Part shown: positions 23,201 to 34,304 of the stretch, piece after piece | How positions within the stretch are numbered: position 1 is the stretch's first letter | How the letters are laid out: each line of letters opens with the position of its first letter | Source of the DNA: Lampris incognitus | Lineage: Eukaryota; Chordata; Actinopteri; Lampriformes; Lampridae | DNA length: 64,000 nucleotides | Direction of reading: 5' to 3' | Assembly (NCBI RefSeq): GCF_029633865.1 | Contig: NC_079219.1 | Span: 12,634,137 to 12,698,136 of the forward strand | Notes under the pieces: generated by a model | The model's database searches: none | Seen by the model: only the letters and a program-made list of their open reading frames with translations | Told to the model about the DNA's origin: nothing | Made by a program: the position numbers and the translations under genes

Positions 23201-26200
23201 GAATTCTCACCCATTCATATAATCCCCACGGGGTGATGAATGCAGTCAGTGGACGGCTGGACTCCTCAAGAAACCCCTGGTGATATGCCTTCCCCTGATC
23301 CAAGACAGAAAACCAGGCACTCCCCTTCAGGCTGTCGAGCATATCCTGGATGCGTGGTATTGGATGGCGGTCTGGGATAGACCTCTTGTTCAACTCACGG
23401 TAGTCACAGCAGAGGCGGAGGCTCCCATCCTTTTTCCGCACACACACGATTGGGCTTGAGTAGGGTGATTTTGACTTAGTTATCCAGCCTCTGTTCAGTA
23501 AATCCTCGAGGTATTCCTTCACTTCTTTATGAAGAGGCTTTGGGACTGATGTGTATGTCCGCTTCACCGGTGTGGTGTCACTCAGGCGGATCTTGAGCTG
23601 GAGTGATGGAATAGTCCCCACATCATGGTCATCGCGTGCGAACACACTACTCTCCTCCCGCAGTAGCTCTCTCACCTGCAGTTGTTGTTCAGGTGTCAGG
23701 TGGTTCAGAGGGACAGGCGGGTCCCATAGATCTTCCTCCTGGTGTTCCGTCTTGACATCACCTGGCCCTTTCAGCTTTGTTGTGTCTCTAATCACAGGTC
23801 TTCGTTCTGTACCTGTTGTGGAGGTCCCTGGGATGACTGGGTTCACTGTACTAGTCCCATCCACATCCAACGGCTTCACGGCGGCAGGGTAGATGGCTCT
23901 AGTTCTTTGGGTCTGCCCCAGGGGAGTCCGTGGCGGCAGTGTGATGTCATGAGCTGTGACGTTAGTCACTGGGACAGCGATGCGTGACCAGGTTCCCTTC
24001 TGTAAACATACAATGTTTTCATCCACCTTCAGGCCCTCTGGCCACTTTGGGTTCACATTAGGCTCAAAGAGGACGTTCTGGTCTGCTTGGAGGGGCCCTG
24101 CTCTAACACCACACTTAACAATCTTTGTCTGGCCCGCCGGAATAGTCATGCTTTCTCGGCCCACTTTAACCATCCCCTCACCTTCCATATCATCTTGGCT
24201 GTTTATCAGCTTCACGAGGACTTCAGCCTTCTTGTAGTCAACCGCGAACGCAATGCTTAGTGCCTTTGTGATTACACTTGATGGCTGTCCAGCTCCAGAC
24301 TCTAACAGGTGTTCAATTACATTGTAACCGATGATCGGTTCTTCTGCGGTGCCCTGGTGTGTGGTTACTAGTATTGGCACAGTGAGTTCCATTGGTGGAG
24401 TCTGAGTGGTGCTATTCGGTGCTAACTGGACAGTCACTTCCACCCATCCAGAGAAAGGAATGGTTGTCTGGTTTGCTGCTTTACCAGTCAGGGTGCCAGG
24501 GCCAAGGATCTCTTCTGTGCTTCTCACCTTGGTGTGTGGGAGATGTTTTCTCCTCCATTCTTCACTGATTAGGCAGACCTGCGACCCGGTATCCCACAAT
24601 GCCTGTGTGGCTACACCATCAATGTAACAGTTTATCATGTATTTCTTTCCAATTAGGTTCAGCAGCTGTGACTGGCGTTTTGAGGAGATATGACTCACTG
24701 TGGGTGCTTGCTGTTCCCGCCCTGCCTCGTCTCGCTGTCGGGCAGACACTCTGGCTTCTAGTAGCTGAATACTGTCGTCGATGAGCTTGCTGGTGACAGT
24801 ACAGCTAGACGTGTCTACCTGCTCCGATTTTTCAGGCCTCTGAGCTCTACACCCTCTTGAAAGATGGCCACTCTGTCCGCATTTGAAACAGTGGTTGCAC
24901 TGGTCGCCCCTTTCACTGTCTTGACAGGCTTTGCATCCGCGCTTCCTCACAGGCTGCTGCTGACGAGAAGGTCTTTGGCCAGAGGAGTGGTTCATGGCTT
25001 TTCTCATCTGTTCCATTTCTCCTTTCAGCTGTTGGATTATCTCGTAGAACGCAGACTCCTTTTGGTTCCCTGCCTGTGTCTTAAGGGCATTCACACTCGC
25101 GGATGTTGATGGCGACGACTCCTGACCCCCGACCACTGCAGCTTCCGCTCCTCGATACTGATGTGCCTCAGCTCGCACTTCCCGCACTCTGGTTTCCTTA
25201 CTGTGGGAGCTCTTCTTGAATTTCCGCTGTCTCTCTGACTCGAAACTTGCGGCCTCTATCATCTTAACAATGAGAACATCATCAGTAGTTGCTTGATCAT
25301 CGAGATAGCTCTTGAGCTGATATTTTACCTGGTCACTCACTAGCCCAGTTCCCACAGCTCTTAGGAACTTCTTCTGTATCAGTTCAGGGCTGTATTGTTC
25401 ATCAGAGCCAGGCTCTCTCGCTGCTGCTAAGAGTCTCTCTTTACATGCTATGGCTCGGAACAGGAAGTTCTGTGGTGACTCCTGACTGTCCTGTGTGATG
25501 TTGATTAGTCGGTGATATAGGTCCACAGAGCTATCCTCTTTGAAATGGCCGTTCAGAATGGTCCTCAGCTGAGGGAGGGTGAGTTCGGTTTTGATCTCTA
25601 ACAAGTCACGGAGAGTCAGCCCAGGGCTGATGGCTCGGATTACAGCCTCTATTATCTCCAACTCGCTGTGGCCTTTTCTCACCCCCATATCAATCTGATG
25701 CGTAAGATTTATATAAGACATCTTGTCTATCTGCCCCCGTTCTCCTATTTGGCCATTTATCTTAAAGTCTCTGCGTATGGTCACTTCAGGGGGTTGGATT
25801 ACTGACGGAATTGGGTTTGAAGGTTGACTAGGTCTACTGGGTTCTTTAAGACTTAGTTTCTCACTGAGGCGTGATATCTCTTCCTCAAGCGCTTTTGTGG
25901 ATGCAGTAAAGCTGGACTGTAAGGCCTGATATTGTTCATGTAAGCTTGCCAATTCAGCAGCATCCTTGTTAGTACTGTCTGCACCTGCACCAGTATGTGA
26001 CTCCGCCCCTCTCTGCTTCATTTCACTAGAGAGGTCCACTAGTCTGGACAGAAACTGACGTGCTACCTCTTCATCCTCCTTCTCAATTGCTTCATCCACA
26101 GTTTCACTAATAAGTCTGATCAGCGCATGCCTCTTTGTCTGGTTTTCAGTGGGGACTTTAGCAATAACACACACCTCTTTTAACTGGTCCAGCCCTAACT

Positions 26201-26252
26201 GCAGGAGGGTCTCACTCAGCCTGTCTTGCAGTTGCTCAAGCTCCAGTTCCAT
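20274..26252 (-). CDS. Gag-Pol polyprotein of the nested Gypsy element (1992 residues, intact)
   Basis: Starts at ATG 26252, about 90 bp inside the 5' LTR. Residues 1-440 are Gag with an N-terminal acidic/coiled segment. A CCHC knuckle ([14 protein letters not shown]) lies near 455-468, and the aspartic protease DTGS near 554. RT runs from about 890 with catalytic YLDD near 1045. RNase H ([14 protein letters not shown]) is near 1225. The integrase H2C2 finger (HRDLGHLG...CSCLK) is near 1485, and the DDE core includes SIDFLHL and HHDQGKEFD near 1610. A charged C-terminal tail rich in Glu/Asp follows. Gag and Pol share one frame with no slip site evident. The order is PR-RT-RH-IN, the usual Ty3/Gypsy order. 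The long frames on the opposite strand are shadows. Likely competent for retrotransposition, though not testable here. Confidence 0.95.
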   Translation of the reverse strand: MELELEQLQDRLSETLLQLGLDQLKEVCVIAKVPTENQTKRHALIRLISETVDEAIEKEDEEVARQFLSRLVDLSSEMKQRGAESHTGAGADSTNKDAAELASLHEQYQALQSSFTASTKALEEEISRLSEKLSLKEPSRPSQPSNPIPSVIQPPEVTIRRDFKINGQIGERGQIDKMSYINLTHQIDMGVRKGHSELEIIEAVIRAISPGLTLRDLLEIKTELTLPQLRTILNGHFKEDSSVDLYHRLINITQDSQESPQNFLFRAIACKERLLAAAREPGSDEQYSPELIQKKFLRAVGTGLVSDQVKYQLKSYLDDQATTDDVLIVKMIEAASFESERQRKFKKSSHSKETRVREVRAEAHQYRGAEAAVVGGQESSPSTSASVNALKTQAGNQKESAFYEIIQQLKGEMEQMRKAMNHSSGQRPSRQQQPVRKRGCKACQDSERGDQCNHCFKCGQSGHLSRGCRAQRPEKSEQVDTSSCTVTSKLIDDSIQLLEARVSARQRDEAGREQQAPTVSHISSKRQSQLLNLIGKKYMINCYIDGVATQALWDTGSQVCLISEEWRRKHLPHTKVRSTEEILGPGTLTGKAANQTTIPFSGWVEVTVQLAPNSTTQTPPMELTVPILVTTHQGTAEEPIIGYNVIEHLLESGAGQPSSVITKALSIAFAVDYKKAEVLVKLINSQDDMEGEGMVKVGRESMTIPAGQTKIVKCGVRAGPLQADQNVLFEPNVNPKWPEGLKVDENIVCLQKGTWSRIAVPVTNVTAHDITLPPRTPLGQTQRTRAIYPAAVKPLDVDGTSTVNPVIPGTSTTGTERRPVIRDTTKLKGPGDVKTEHQEEDLWDPPVPLNHLTPEQQLQVRELLREESSVFARDDHDVGTIPSLQLKIRLSDTTPVKRTYTSVPKPLHKEVKEYLEDLLNRGWITKSKSPYSSPIVCVRKKDGSLRLCCDYRELNKRSIPDRHPIPRIQDMLDSLKGSAWFSVLDQGKAYHQGFLEESSRPLTAFITPWGLYEWVRIPFGLSSAPAEFQRSMEECLIGLRDNICQPYLDDNLVHSTTFDEHLQHLRRVLHRYRSHGIKLTARKCELFKNQVRFLGRLVTKDGYTMDPADVAPVQALKEREPTTIGELRKMLGFISYYRPYIPNFSRIARPLYDLLTPEKTAAGKLKQKRKDKGRKGSRDHLPSSHPVKWTAEHQQVLCQLIEFLIQPPVLGYPDFEQPFILHCDASREGLGAVLYQRQSQGGLAVIAYGSRTLTTPEKNYHLHSGKLEFLAMKWAICERFRDYLYHAPSFTVYTDNNPLTYVLTTAKLNATTHRWVAELADFQFSIKYRPGRANGDADGLSRMPMEQYMQTCSQEVHPEVMNSVTQALSVQLERAEPWMCPVTIATALAEFEKEHTSPVAEIPSQTVRDAQREDAVIGEVLKYITSNQWPRGKTQCASRGVATLMREKHRLCLDDDGILRRKTATRTQLVLPKKFHELVYKELHRDLGHLGVERVLHLLRDRFYWPHMQKDVEHYITQVCSCLKTKRPNKPTRAPLTNIVTTHPFEMVSIDFLHLEKCKGGYEYILVVMDHFTRFVQAYACRNKAAKTAAEKVFGDFVLRFGFPATLHHDQGKEFDNKLFAKLQEYSGVRGSHTTPYHPQGNGQVERFNRTVLAMLRNLPAVAKTDWKASLPKVIHAYNCTRNEATGFAPYYLLFGRNPRLPIDLMFGLRAKDQALSPQEYAEKWKARMNDAYRLASETARKAGARNKTLYDKKAHGTELYPGCRVLIRNLNEKGGPGKLRPFWEDQVHVVTQRKHADSPVYELKPENGKGRTRIMHRNLLLPCDFLPVEPREEDLPVKPRRERKKTDRQMQWNQEQDSDSDDEDNWRCIVGRPTVRASERIQSQLSPDALEFYPEERDGQDEEDFAEQPATIEDNGTVSENGETSGAEEEDEPDDDKSLEDALQPPPEDALQPPPGEAVQPAREKAYPLRNRKPTPVFTYHRLGQPSVSGR

Positions 26253-26340
26253 TGTTGGTCACGTGTTCTCACTCCGCTCCCCACTTCTTCTCCTGACAAT
26301 GGTGGCAATGGCGCTGATCCCGGGTTTCGGCACCAATATT

Positions 26341-27179
26341 TGTAGCACACTTGATAAGAATGACACTTACAAGGGCTGGTGTTTTTGTTGTTTTACTCCA
26401 TCTGTCAAATAGACATTACAGAGGACACGTTTTCAGAGCATGGCTCACTATACGAACGGCAACACTCATCTCCAATTTATACACAATAAGAGCACCAAAT
26501 ATATTCTTCCATAAATTCACATTAGTCTAGCCTACCGCGAGCAAAGCTAAACAGTATATAACGTTACGGAACATGGGGGGATCAAAATAGCAACACACAT
26601 AGGCCTACCTTCATATTTACACAGTGTGGAGACACTAAACATAGTAAAGGGACAGACTAATCACACCTACAGACAATGTCAAAGCCAAGCTACAGAACAA
26701 TGGGTTCAGACCGCGGGAGCTATGGCTATGCTAACGTTAGCAACTCGCTAGCAATCTAGCTAACGTTAGCCAGTGATATGACGTTATCAAAATAAATATG
26801 AAAGTCCCTTCGTGGGTATTTCTAATAGGCATCCATATCCCACCTAATTCATATTTAATCACCATCCTAATTCCATATGTCTAACTAGTCTGCTTACCTG
26901 TCAAATAGACATTACAGAGGACACGTTTTCAGAGCATGGCTCACTATACGAACGGCAACACTCATCTGACGACTCTATGTCCCAGAGTGCACGGCGAGAG
27001 CCAGCACTACGTCACACAGGCTAGAAGCAATTAACCTGCAGTGCCCTCCTGTGGCGAGAACCGGCTATCACAACAACACAGCAGACAATTCTCCTCTTTA
27101 CTATTAGTGAGTGGTCAATGAAGGTAAGTATATAAAATAAAAAATAGATGGGGGGCTACTAAATCCCAAGTACCCCACA
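26341..27179 (-). repeat. 5' LTR of the nested Gypsy element
   Basis: 839 bp, essentially identical to 19000-19838 and followed on the minus strand by the primer-binding site and Gag start. Confidence 0.93.
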
Positions 27180-27183
27180 TTGG

Positions 27184-28055
27184 TACATCACTTATTGTTA
27201 AACTAACAGTCCAATCTTCCTGACTGCTCTCTTTGCCAACTTCTCCCAGAAAGTACAGCTGTTTAACCTCTTCAGTGACTTCTCTCACCGCTTTAGAGTG
27301 ACATACACGCTCCCAATGTCCCTTTTTATGACACTTGTTGCACTTACTGTTCGTTGCAGGACACTTCCGCTCATCGGTGTGCTGCGTCTTGCCGCACCTC
27401 CCGCATTCGTCTACTTTGTTGGTTGCCGGACTGCCGCCACCATGACGCTGTCCGCCCTTTTTGTTTTGGCGTTCGTCCCGCCATCGGACAACATTGACGT
27501 TAGCCAGCAGGGCCTCTGGTTGGTTAGCTTGGAGGCTGAGCTGCTTTGTTATTGCCTCCGCCTGGCGCACTTGTTCAATGACTTTCACCAGAGTAAGGTC
27601 CGCTGTGAGCTGGAACTGACGGGAGAGCACCTTATCTTTTATGCCCACTACCAGACGATCTCTGATATGTTCATCCCTCTTGTCCCCAACTCACAGTGTT
27701 CAGACAGCTCATACAATGTCCGGATGTACATCTCCGCTGTCTCTCCTGGCTGCTGGCTACGTTGATAGAAGCACGCCCTCTCATGTATGATGTTACGGCG
27801 GGGAATAAAGTAGCCGTCGAACTTTTTCAGTACGATATCATAGTCCACTTTATCACCCTCCGCCGCGAAGTCAAACGAGCTGAATATCTTTTCAGCCTCG
27901 CTTCCCATTGCATAAATCAGCGAACTCACTTGAATCTCCCCGTCGTCTTTATCCAGCTTTGTCGCGAGCCTGAAGCGCGAAAACCGTTGTCTCCACTCCG
28001 GCCATTCAACGGGGCAGTCAAACTTGAATTCACTCGGCGGATTAAACTTCGGCAT
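27184..28055 (-). pseudogene. Outer Gypsy gag (frameshifted)
   Basis: Begins MPKFNPPSEFKFD at 28055. Capsid-like region with EWRQRFSRF and ERACFYQRSQ. Near 27690 a single missing base shifts the frame; the second part (27648 leftward) continues with GIKDKVLSRQFQ and ends with two zinc knuckles (CGRCGKTQHTDERKC, CNKCHKKGHWERVC). The 3' end is cut by the nested element at 27183. Confidence 0.9.
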
Positions 28056-28094
28056 GACCGCTCGTGTTCCGATACACAGACTATTCTGACACCA

Positions 28095-28300
28095 TGTAAT
28101 GTCCGTAGACGCCTTGTCTTACTGACATAAGAATAATTCAAGAACGAGCCGACTTCGTAGGTTCTTAACTGTGTAGCTTTTACTAGCGTTCATCCGACAT
28201 ACAACCTTCATAACATGCGCTTCTCACTTCCTGTATACGTCACACGCACTGCACGTACATCCGTGAGTAGGTCAAGTTAAACACGTGACCTTTCATTACA
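28095..28300 (-). repeat. 5' LTR of the outer Gypsy element
   Basis: 206 bp, pair of 15726-15931; flanked outside by the AGTTT duplication at 28301-28305. Confidence 0.93.
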
Positions 28301-28305
28301 AGTTT

Positions 28306-28654
28306 CATATGCAAATATGGGTGTGAAGATTAACTACAGCCTCAATTGCCATGTGGACTATTCATAGAGGATTTGAGAATGTTTGCATTAGTTTTGTAAG
28401 ATGGAGACAGATGTACTCTTAGCACAAAAAATGGCCGGCTATAAGCAACAGAGGGACTATAGAGATAATGAGTTACAGGTGAGTGGGGAAACCAGGCAGT
28501 AAAGTCCAGGGACCTCTGATGGACTGGTGAGAAATTGCAAGGTTTGAAAAGACAGTACAGCTAGAACTGTATGCATCATCAACAGGCCCAAAAACACACA
28601 TGAGAAGGAGAGCTAAGGCAGAAGTCCTGACAGTACTCCCCAATGTACTCCTCT
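28306..28654. other. No gene seen; likely continuation of the tail fragment left of the outer Gypsy
   Basis: Starts CATATGCAAATATGGG. This sequence would be contiguous with 15590-15725 before the Gypsy insertion. No coding signal. Confidence 0.4.
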
Positions 28655-29605
28655 TGACGTCACCGTAGGAGGGCGAGAGTGCTGACGGAGGAAATTCTGG
28701 ATGACACCGTTAAGCTACATCCTCTTCTCGCTTCCTCTCCTCCTTTGACCTTCACCTCTCATCCGCTCCTCCTACCCACAAGGTCGGCAACCAGCTGGAC
28801 CTTATCTTTACTAGACACTGTCTTATTTCCTGTCTCTCTGTTATTCCCCTCCAGCTCTCTGACCACTATTTGATGTCTTACTCTCTCTCCCTCTCTCTCC
28901 GGCTGGACTACGGCAACTCCCTCCTTGCTGTCGCCCCAGCGTCGGCCATCAGACCTCTGGAGCTTGTTCAGAAAGCTGCAGCTCGTCTGATGTTCAACCG
29001 CCCTACGTTCTCCCACACAACTCCCCCTCTCATGTCCCTACACTGGCTCCCAGTAGCTGCTTGCATCCAGTTTAAGACTCTGGTGCTAGCCTACAGGGCA
29101 GTGAAAGGAACAGCCCCTTCCTATCTCCAGGCCATGGTCAAGCCCTACACCCCCATCTGACCACTTCGCTCTGCTGCCTCGGGACGCCTGGTTGCCCCAT
29201 CACTCAGAGACACCTGCTGCCGATCGACCCGGTCACGGCTCTTTTCTGTCCTGGCCCCACAGTGGTGGAATGAACTCCCCACTGATGTCAGGACAGCGGA
29301 GTCACTGCCCATCTTTCAGCGCAGGTTGAAAACTCACCTCTTCAAGAACTACTTCCCCGTTACTTGCTTGTAGCACTTGTTGTATTCACTCAGTAAAAAA
29401 AATCTCTTTCTCGTGCTTTTACTTTAGCACTGGTTTTACTCTTAGATGCTTGTTTAGAGAGAAGATGCACTTATGACCACTGATGACTAGTAGTTCTCCT
29501 GATTTCCTATGTTAAATGCACTTATTTTAAGTTGCTTTGGATAAAAGCGTCGGCTAAATTACTGTAATGTAATGTAATGTAATGTAATGTAATGTAATGT
29601 AATGA
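28655..29605 (+). mobile_element. L2-type LINE, 3'-end fragment
   Basis: Encodes the C-terminal end of a non-LTR reverse transcriptase (LDYGNSLLAVAPASAIRPLE, then LHWLPVAACIQFKTLVLAYR and PQWWNELP in shifted frames). This is followed by a 3' UTR with the TTTGGATAAAAGCGTCGGCTAAAT tail motif and a (TGTAA)n terminal array at about 29571-29605, both typical of fish L2 elements. It is 5'-truncated and carries stops. Confidence 0.82.
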
Positions 29606-29619
29606 ATGACTGATCCAGG

Positions 29620-29995
29620 ATGTTATGTGACGGAACCCAGCTTCTCTCCTCAGGACCATAACCCTCCCTGTCACCCAGGTACTGGAACTCTTGACCACGG
29701 TGACAGACATCCAACAATTGCCTGACTGTCTAAGCAGGTGGGGAGGAGGCAAGTGAGGACTGCAACGTACAGGTTTAACCTGGGATACATGGGAGGAAGA
29801 GTGCACTCGATGGGGGGAACTGGGCAGTCTGAGATGGACCACAGATGGGCTGATGACCTTGGATACGGGGTAAGGGCCGATGAACCGAGGTGCCAACTTT
29901 CGGGAGCACACCCTCAGCAGTAAGTTCTGAGTGGACAACCAAATCCTCTGACCACAATGGTAATGGGGAGCCATGGTTCTACAAACAAACAAACT
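29620..29995 (-). pseudogene. Sushi-type Gypsy pol C-terminal fragment
   Basis: Minus-strand frame with YHCGQRIWLSTQNLLLRV, SRKLAPRFIGPYPVSKVI and VHSSSHVSQVKPV. This is the post-integrase region typical of chromoviral/sushi-ichi-like Gypsy Pol. No start or intact domain downstream. Confidence 0.75.
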
Positions 29996-30058
29996 ATATG
30001 CGCGTTATTTTTAAAGACACATTACATAGAATGATATGGTATTTACTGTAGGGTTTCA

Positions 30059-30325
30059 TCAGTTAGACATTTTAACTCTGGGGATACACCCAGGGTTACA
30101 CACAAAAAACACAACCTCCTCACGAAGATTGCCGGATAGAAGAAGACTCACTGGGGCTGTGATGTGGGTGATGCTGGCGAGTTTCTTTCCGTTCAAGGCA
30201 CTGGCTACCAATTGAGAGCGGAGGTGGCCAAATCCCCACAGAGCTGCCTGAGAGGCATTGATGAAGCGCTTGTCATCACCAGCGTAAATCAAGACGGAGG
30301 GGGGGGGGGTTGCTGACACTCCCAC
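30059..30325 (-). pseudogene. Sushi-type Gypsy protease-region fragment
   Basis: Frame reading LIYAGDDKRFINASQAALWG, ALNGKKLASITHITAPVSL and REEVVFFVCNP. It resembles the aspartic protease segment of sushi-like Gypsy elements, but with AGDD where the catalytic DSG is expected. Truncated at both ends. Confidence 0.6.
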
Positions 30326-30626
30326 AGGAGAGTGGCTCGTAAAAGAGTGTCTAGGGTCTGGGAGTTATGACCAGAGATGACACTCACCAGTATTCTTCAG
30401 TCTACTGGCGAGCAAAATGAAATGACAGCACAGTTAGAGCTGTATGCACCACCACCAGGGCCAAAAACACACATGAAGGAAAGCTCAGGCAGAAGTCCTA
30501 ACATATGTGTTACAGAGGATACTCCTGCCAGTCAAGAACATTTATGATTGGCACAGCCACACACATTTTGATTTACAACATATTTTAAAACCTAATCATG
30601 AACCTGTAACTTTGAGTCTGATCAGA

Positions 30627-30750
30627 TATTCATTCATTCATTATCCAAACCGCTTATCCGTACCCAGCGTTGCTGGAGCCTATCCCAGCAATCACTGGGC
30701 GACAGGTGGGGAGACACCCTGGACAGGCCACCAGACAGGGCCGACACACA
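30627..30750 (-). mobile_element. V-SINE/L2-type 3' tail fragment
   Basis: Contains TTATCCAAACCGCTTATCC and GGAGCCTATCCCAGC, the tail seen in the complete SINEs at 42156-42510 and 62510-62881. It is followed by short CA and TG tracts. Confidence 0.75.
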
Positions 30751-30778
30751 CACACACACTATGAATGTGTGTGTGTGT

Positions 30779-31080
30779 GTGTTATCAGGCTCACAATGAC
30801 GAAGAAAACACAAAGCAGACTGACACAGGTAGTAAAAGTTCCAAAAAGGTTTAATCAGGCAAAAAGGTCGGTACACGGGAATCAATCTGATCAGGCAGAG
30901 GTATCAAAAACGGCAGGCAAAAGGCAGTCACAAAAAATAGGCAATGGTCAAAACACTCACTGGGAAGACAAGAACAAAAATGCTGGAACGCTCACAGGGG
31001 GGTAAAGACGAACTTGCAACAAGAGGGAGAAAACACATGGCTTAAATAAAACACATGGGGAGACAATGACACAGGTGGAG
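30779..31080 (-). repeat. Partial LTR of a sushi-type Gypsy element
   Basis: About 300 bp similar to 33470-33790 (shared words AGCAGACTGACACAGGTAG, TTTAATCAGGCAAAAAGGTC and GGAGAAAACACATGGCTT). Truncated at the right where a different Gypsy fragment begins. Confidence 0.75.
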
Positions 31081-32253
31081 AGAGGCCTGAAGCCAGGGCC
31101 CCGACCGAACTCCAAGTCCACGACCACTCCAAAGCCTCAGCCAAAGGCTTGGTTCTGTTTTAAATATGGTGACAATGGCCGCATTGCCAGACAGTGTGAA
31201 AATCTCCCAAACAAACTGCTGGTGGACCAAAAATACAAAGAGTTGAAAGTAATACAAGATGAATAGCAGGCAAAGTATGGCCATCAGTTAAACTGGACCG
31301 GGTTCCAGTAAAAGGGACAAACTGAAGCCCATGTCACTGAACAGAGTCCCACACCAAATTGAAGGCAGAAAGTCAACTGTGACAGCCATACACACGTCCA
31401 GTCACCTGACGATGTCCTAATAAGTCCCTGCTGCACTGCAACTGTAAGTGTTGAGGGAACCCCGTGTACTTGTCTCCTCGATTCAGGTTCACAAGTTACC
31501 ACAGTGTCGAAGTCCTTCGATGACAGCTATCTTTCATCTCAGCCGATCTTGCCTTTCAATGACATACTTGAAGTAGAGGGTGCTGCTGGTCAAGTCGTAC
31601 CCTACCTTGAGGTCAGCATCCTTTTCCCTGAAGAGATTGCAGGAAAATATGAGGAAATCAACTCTAGCACTCAATGTGCCCGACAGTAGAACCAACAGAG
31701 GTCCCCGTGCTGATAGGCACCAATGCATCGGACATTCTGTATAGGAAATGTGCAGTGCACAAAGAAAAAGACAGTCACTTCAAGACAGAAGGAGCCTATT
31801 CTCATCTTGTGAAGAATCTGTACAGCAGATACAACATCAAACAGGACAGTAAAGTTGGAAAAGTGAAGCTACAGAGCAACAAGTATGTCATTGTCCCAGC
31901 TGGAGAGAAAGTGGTTCTGAATGGATACGCAAGAAATATCCCCACAGCTAGTCTCCTGGAAAGAAATGAAGTGCAGTACTTACATGTAGATCAAATTGTG
32001 GAAGTTGAAGATGAGGATATCCGATGTGAAATTCTGGAGACAAGTCACGATGATCAGTCTATAGAGGAAGCTACAAAGGATCTGGAATCTGAAGGAAAGG
32101 AGAAATCAAAAGATTATGAAAGGCTTCAAGCCCCAGAAGGTGCTGAAACTGTCCAAGATGAAGAGATGGAGTTCAGGAGGTCCTCCAGACAAAAGGACAG
32201 CTCCCAAGAAGTTGACTTACCCTACTTTAGGGAACCCCTAATTTTTGTCATGT
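31060..32253 (+). pseudogene. Gypsy-like gag-protease remnant, plus strand
   Basis: Three frame-shifted pieces. 31066-31266 has a zinc-knuckle remnant (CFKYGDNGRIARQC, third ligand lost). The next piece reads CLLDSGSQVTTVSKSFDD, an aspartic protease motif (about 31470-31530). 31674-32253 reads PVLIGTNASDILYRK and continues 190 residues into an acidic C-terminus that stops at 32253. I see no RT or LTRs for it. It sits in opposite orientation inside the sushi-type fragments. Confidence 0.7.
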
Positions 32254-32334
32254 AGTCTATCTTAAATGGCTTAGATCAAGCAATCTCCCAAGCCCTCGAC
32301 TTTGACACTACTCCTTACATAAACCAGTTAGAAC

Positions 32335-32712
32335 CTATGTCCTCAGAAACAGGCTAGGGAGTAGTTTACCACATGCAAGGATGCATGATGATTCAGGAGG
32401 AGAAGCTGTAACCCCTATAAATTTAGCTGCCCTACTAATTAAGTTATTGTACACGTCCACAGATATGTCTAACCAGGGGAAGTGTGGCACAGGTAGAGGG
32501 CGCAGGAGACCCGTAGAGGGAAGCTTGGAGGACTTGTTCCTGCAACAGGTGGGACAGGCAGCCACATATTCCTCTACCGCCTTTCTCATGGCCAGCCACC
32601 AGAAGCATTGACAGATGACAAAGAGGGTGCGTTTAACTCCAGGATGACAAGAGATGAGAGAAGTATGGGCCCAGTGAATGACCTGCGAACAGAGCACAGA
32701 AGGCACAAACAA
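32335..32712 (-). pseudogene. Sushi-type Gypsy integrase zinc-finger fragment
   Basis: H2C2-like finger (HTSLISCHPGVKRTL...CPTCCRNK) and the start of the core (PHFPWLDISVDVY). Frame is lost beyond about 32430. Confidence 0.75.
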
Positions 32713-32885
32713 CCGATTTGGGGGATGGGGGCATCTAGCTCAGTAGGCAGGTCCAGGGGAGTCAGATGAGACTTCAGGACTTCAGAAAGACCGTTAAGGA
32801 AAGCATCAGAGACAGCAGATTGATTCCAGCCGCTGTCGTCTGCGAAACTCTATGGCATAGTCTGTAACACGTCGCTTACCTTGCC

Positions 32886-33455
32886 TTAAGGTGACGAAGG
32901 ACCTGGGAGCCTCCCGACCTGGCGATGTAGCCTGAAATATCTGGGTAAAAGTCTTAATAAACAGAGATAGTGCGTTACAAACCGCCGAACCCCAGCTCCA
33001 CTCCGTTGTGGCCCAGGCCTCTGCTCTGTCCGTGAGATGATGTAAGCAATTTTGGCTCTTTTAGAGTGGAATGATGGGGCTTGGAATTCAAAATGTAACT
33101 CACATTGTGTCAAAAAGGCTCTGCAGTCTTCGGAATCTCCAGAGAATCGCTCTGGTTTGGACAAGTGAATGGGAGCGGCCACGGGTGGTGCAGCAACAGT
33201 TGGCGGCACAGGAACAGCAGGATCTGGACTCACGCCAACCCTGGAGCCAACAGCTATATCATTGGAAGCAGGAAGTGTGTGCATCTTTTGCATCTGGTCG
33301 ACTAAAGAGTTCATCTGGGCATCAAATGCAGACAAACTCTCTTGTCGGTCTGTCATTTCATGTCGTAGCACACTTACCTGTTCCTCTTGGTGATGAATCC
33401 ACTGTCCCCGAGCTTGCAGAGCAGTACGAACCGGTTCTGAGTCTGCGGAGTCCAT
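32886..33455 (-). pseudogene. Sushi-type Gypsy gag N-terminal fragment
   Basis: Begins MDSADSEPVRTALQ at 33455, directly inside the 5' LTR-like repeat. It has a coiled segment, a Pro/Ala-rich linker and LSKPERFSGDSEDCRAFLTQ, the gag signature of sushi-ichi-like elements (the lineage that gave rise to PEG10/RTL genes in mammals). The frame degrades after about residue 140. Confidence 0.82.
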
Positions 33456-33469
33456 ATTGTGGCCAGTTC

Positions 33470-33953
33470 GTACTATCAGGCTTATAATGACGAAGGACCC
33501 GCAAAGCAGACTGACACAGGTAGTAAAAGTTACAAAAAGCTTTAATCAGGCAAAAAGGTCAGTACACGGGAATCAGTCAGATCAGGCAGAGGAATCAAAG
33601 GAATCAGGCCAAAGGCAGAGTCACAAAAAAACAGGCAATGGACAAAACACTCCCTTGGAAGACCACGAAATAATACTGGAACGCACACACGTGGGTAAAG
33701 ACGAACTGACATCATGAGGGAGAAAACACATGGCTTGGCTGAAATACACCACATGGGAGGGGGGGGACCAATGACACACAGGTGGAACACATTAGGGCAG
33801 GACCGGTAATCACACAGGAGGGAAACTTGACAGCAAGAGACATCTGAAACGAGGGACAAACATTAACACCAAAATATATGAGGAAACACTGGGAAATATG
33901 AAAAACACATAAAACATGACCTTGGATCTGGAGTGGGTCATGACATATGTGAT
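33470..33953 (-). repeat. LTR of the sushi-type Gypsy element
   Basis: On the minus strand it starts near TGTCATGACCCACTCC (33953) and runs to the gag leader. The partial partner is at 30779-31080. Confidence 0.7.
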
Positions 33954-34003
33954 CACATATCAAAGTATTTAAATTCAAAAGATCATTATTCAACAGCCTT
34001 ATA

Positions 34004-34062
34004 CCTATTATATTATATTATATTATATTACATTACATTATATTTTATTATATATTATATCA
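34004..34062. repeat. (ATATT)n-like AT-rich repeat
   Basis: Irregular TATTA/ATTAC pentanucleotide array. Confidence 0.85.
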
Positions 34063-34304
34063 TATTGTTTGCCAATGTGCCTTAGCTGTAGAAGGTCTTC
34101 TACAAGGTGCTTTGCCATGCTTACAGGTCAGAATGACTCTCTTTGTAACACCAAGGGAGGGTATCTTCAGAGTAGTCTTTCACTTGCCAAAGCTGTCTCA
34201 GTTTGCTGGTCTTTCAAGTTGTCAGACCTGGGATCATAAGAAAGGGTCATTTACACACATTAATCAAAACAAATTTTAAAAAAAAGATCCAGAAAATGTC
34301 ATTT

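Larger units (their letters stand above)
19000..27179 (-). mobile_element. Nested, structurally intact Ty3/Gypsy LTR retrotransposon
   Basis: 8180 bp with 839-bp LTRs (19000-19838, 26341-27179) that differ at one position I could see (A/C near 19708 versus 27048). Target duplication TTGG at 18996-18999 and 27180-27183. On the minus strand the 5' LTR is followed by a primer-binding site TGGTGCCGAAACCCGGGATC-like, complementary to a tRNA 3' end. A polypurine tract (CTCTCCCCTC on +) lies beside the 3' LTR. A single uninterrupted Gag-Pol frame fills the interior. All features indicate a very recent insertion. Confidence 0.95.
15726..28300 (-). mobile_element. Outer Ty3/Gypsy LTR retrotransposon (contains a nested Gypsy)
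   Basis: LTRs at 15726-15931 and 28095-28300, each 206 bp, starting TGTAATG and ending CATTACA; I find no difference between them. The target duplication is AGTTT (15721-15725 and 28301-28305). A polypurine tract lies beside the 3' LTR (TCTCCCCCTCT on +), and a TGG-starting primer-binding site follows the 5' LTR on the minus strand. Removing the 19000-27179 insert leaves about 4.4 kb of element, carrying gag then protease-RT-RNase H-integrase. Two one-base frameshifts (near 27690 in gag and 16925 in pol) break it. Confidence 0.92.

Noticed and set aside
20307-25109. Plus-strand frames of 60-167 residues across the nested Gypsy
   Set aside because: Antisense shadows of the 1992-residue Gag-Pol, with no independent family resemblance.
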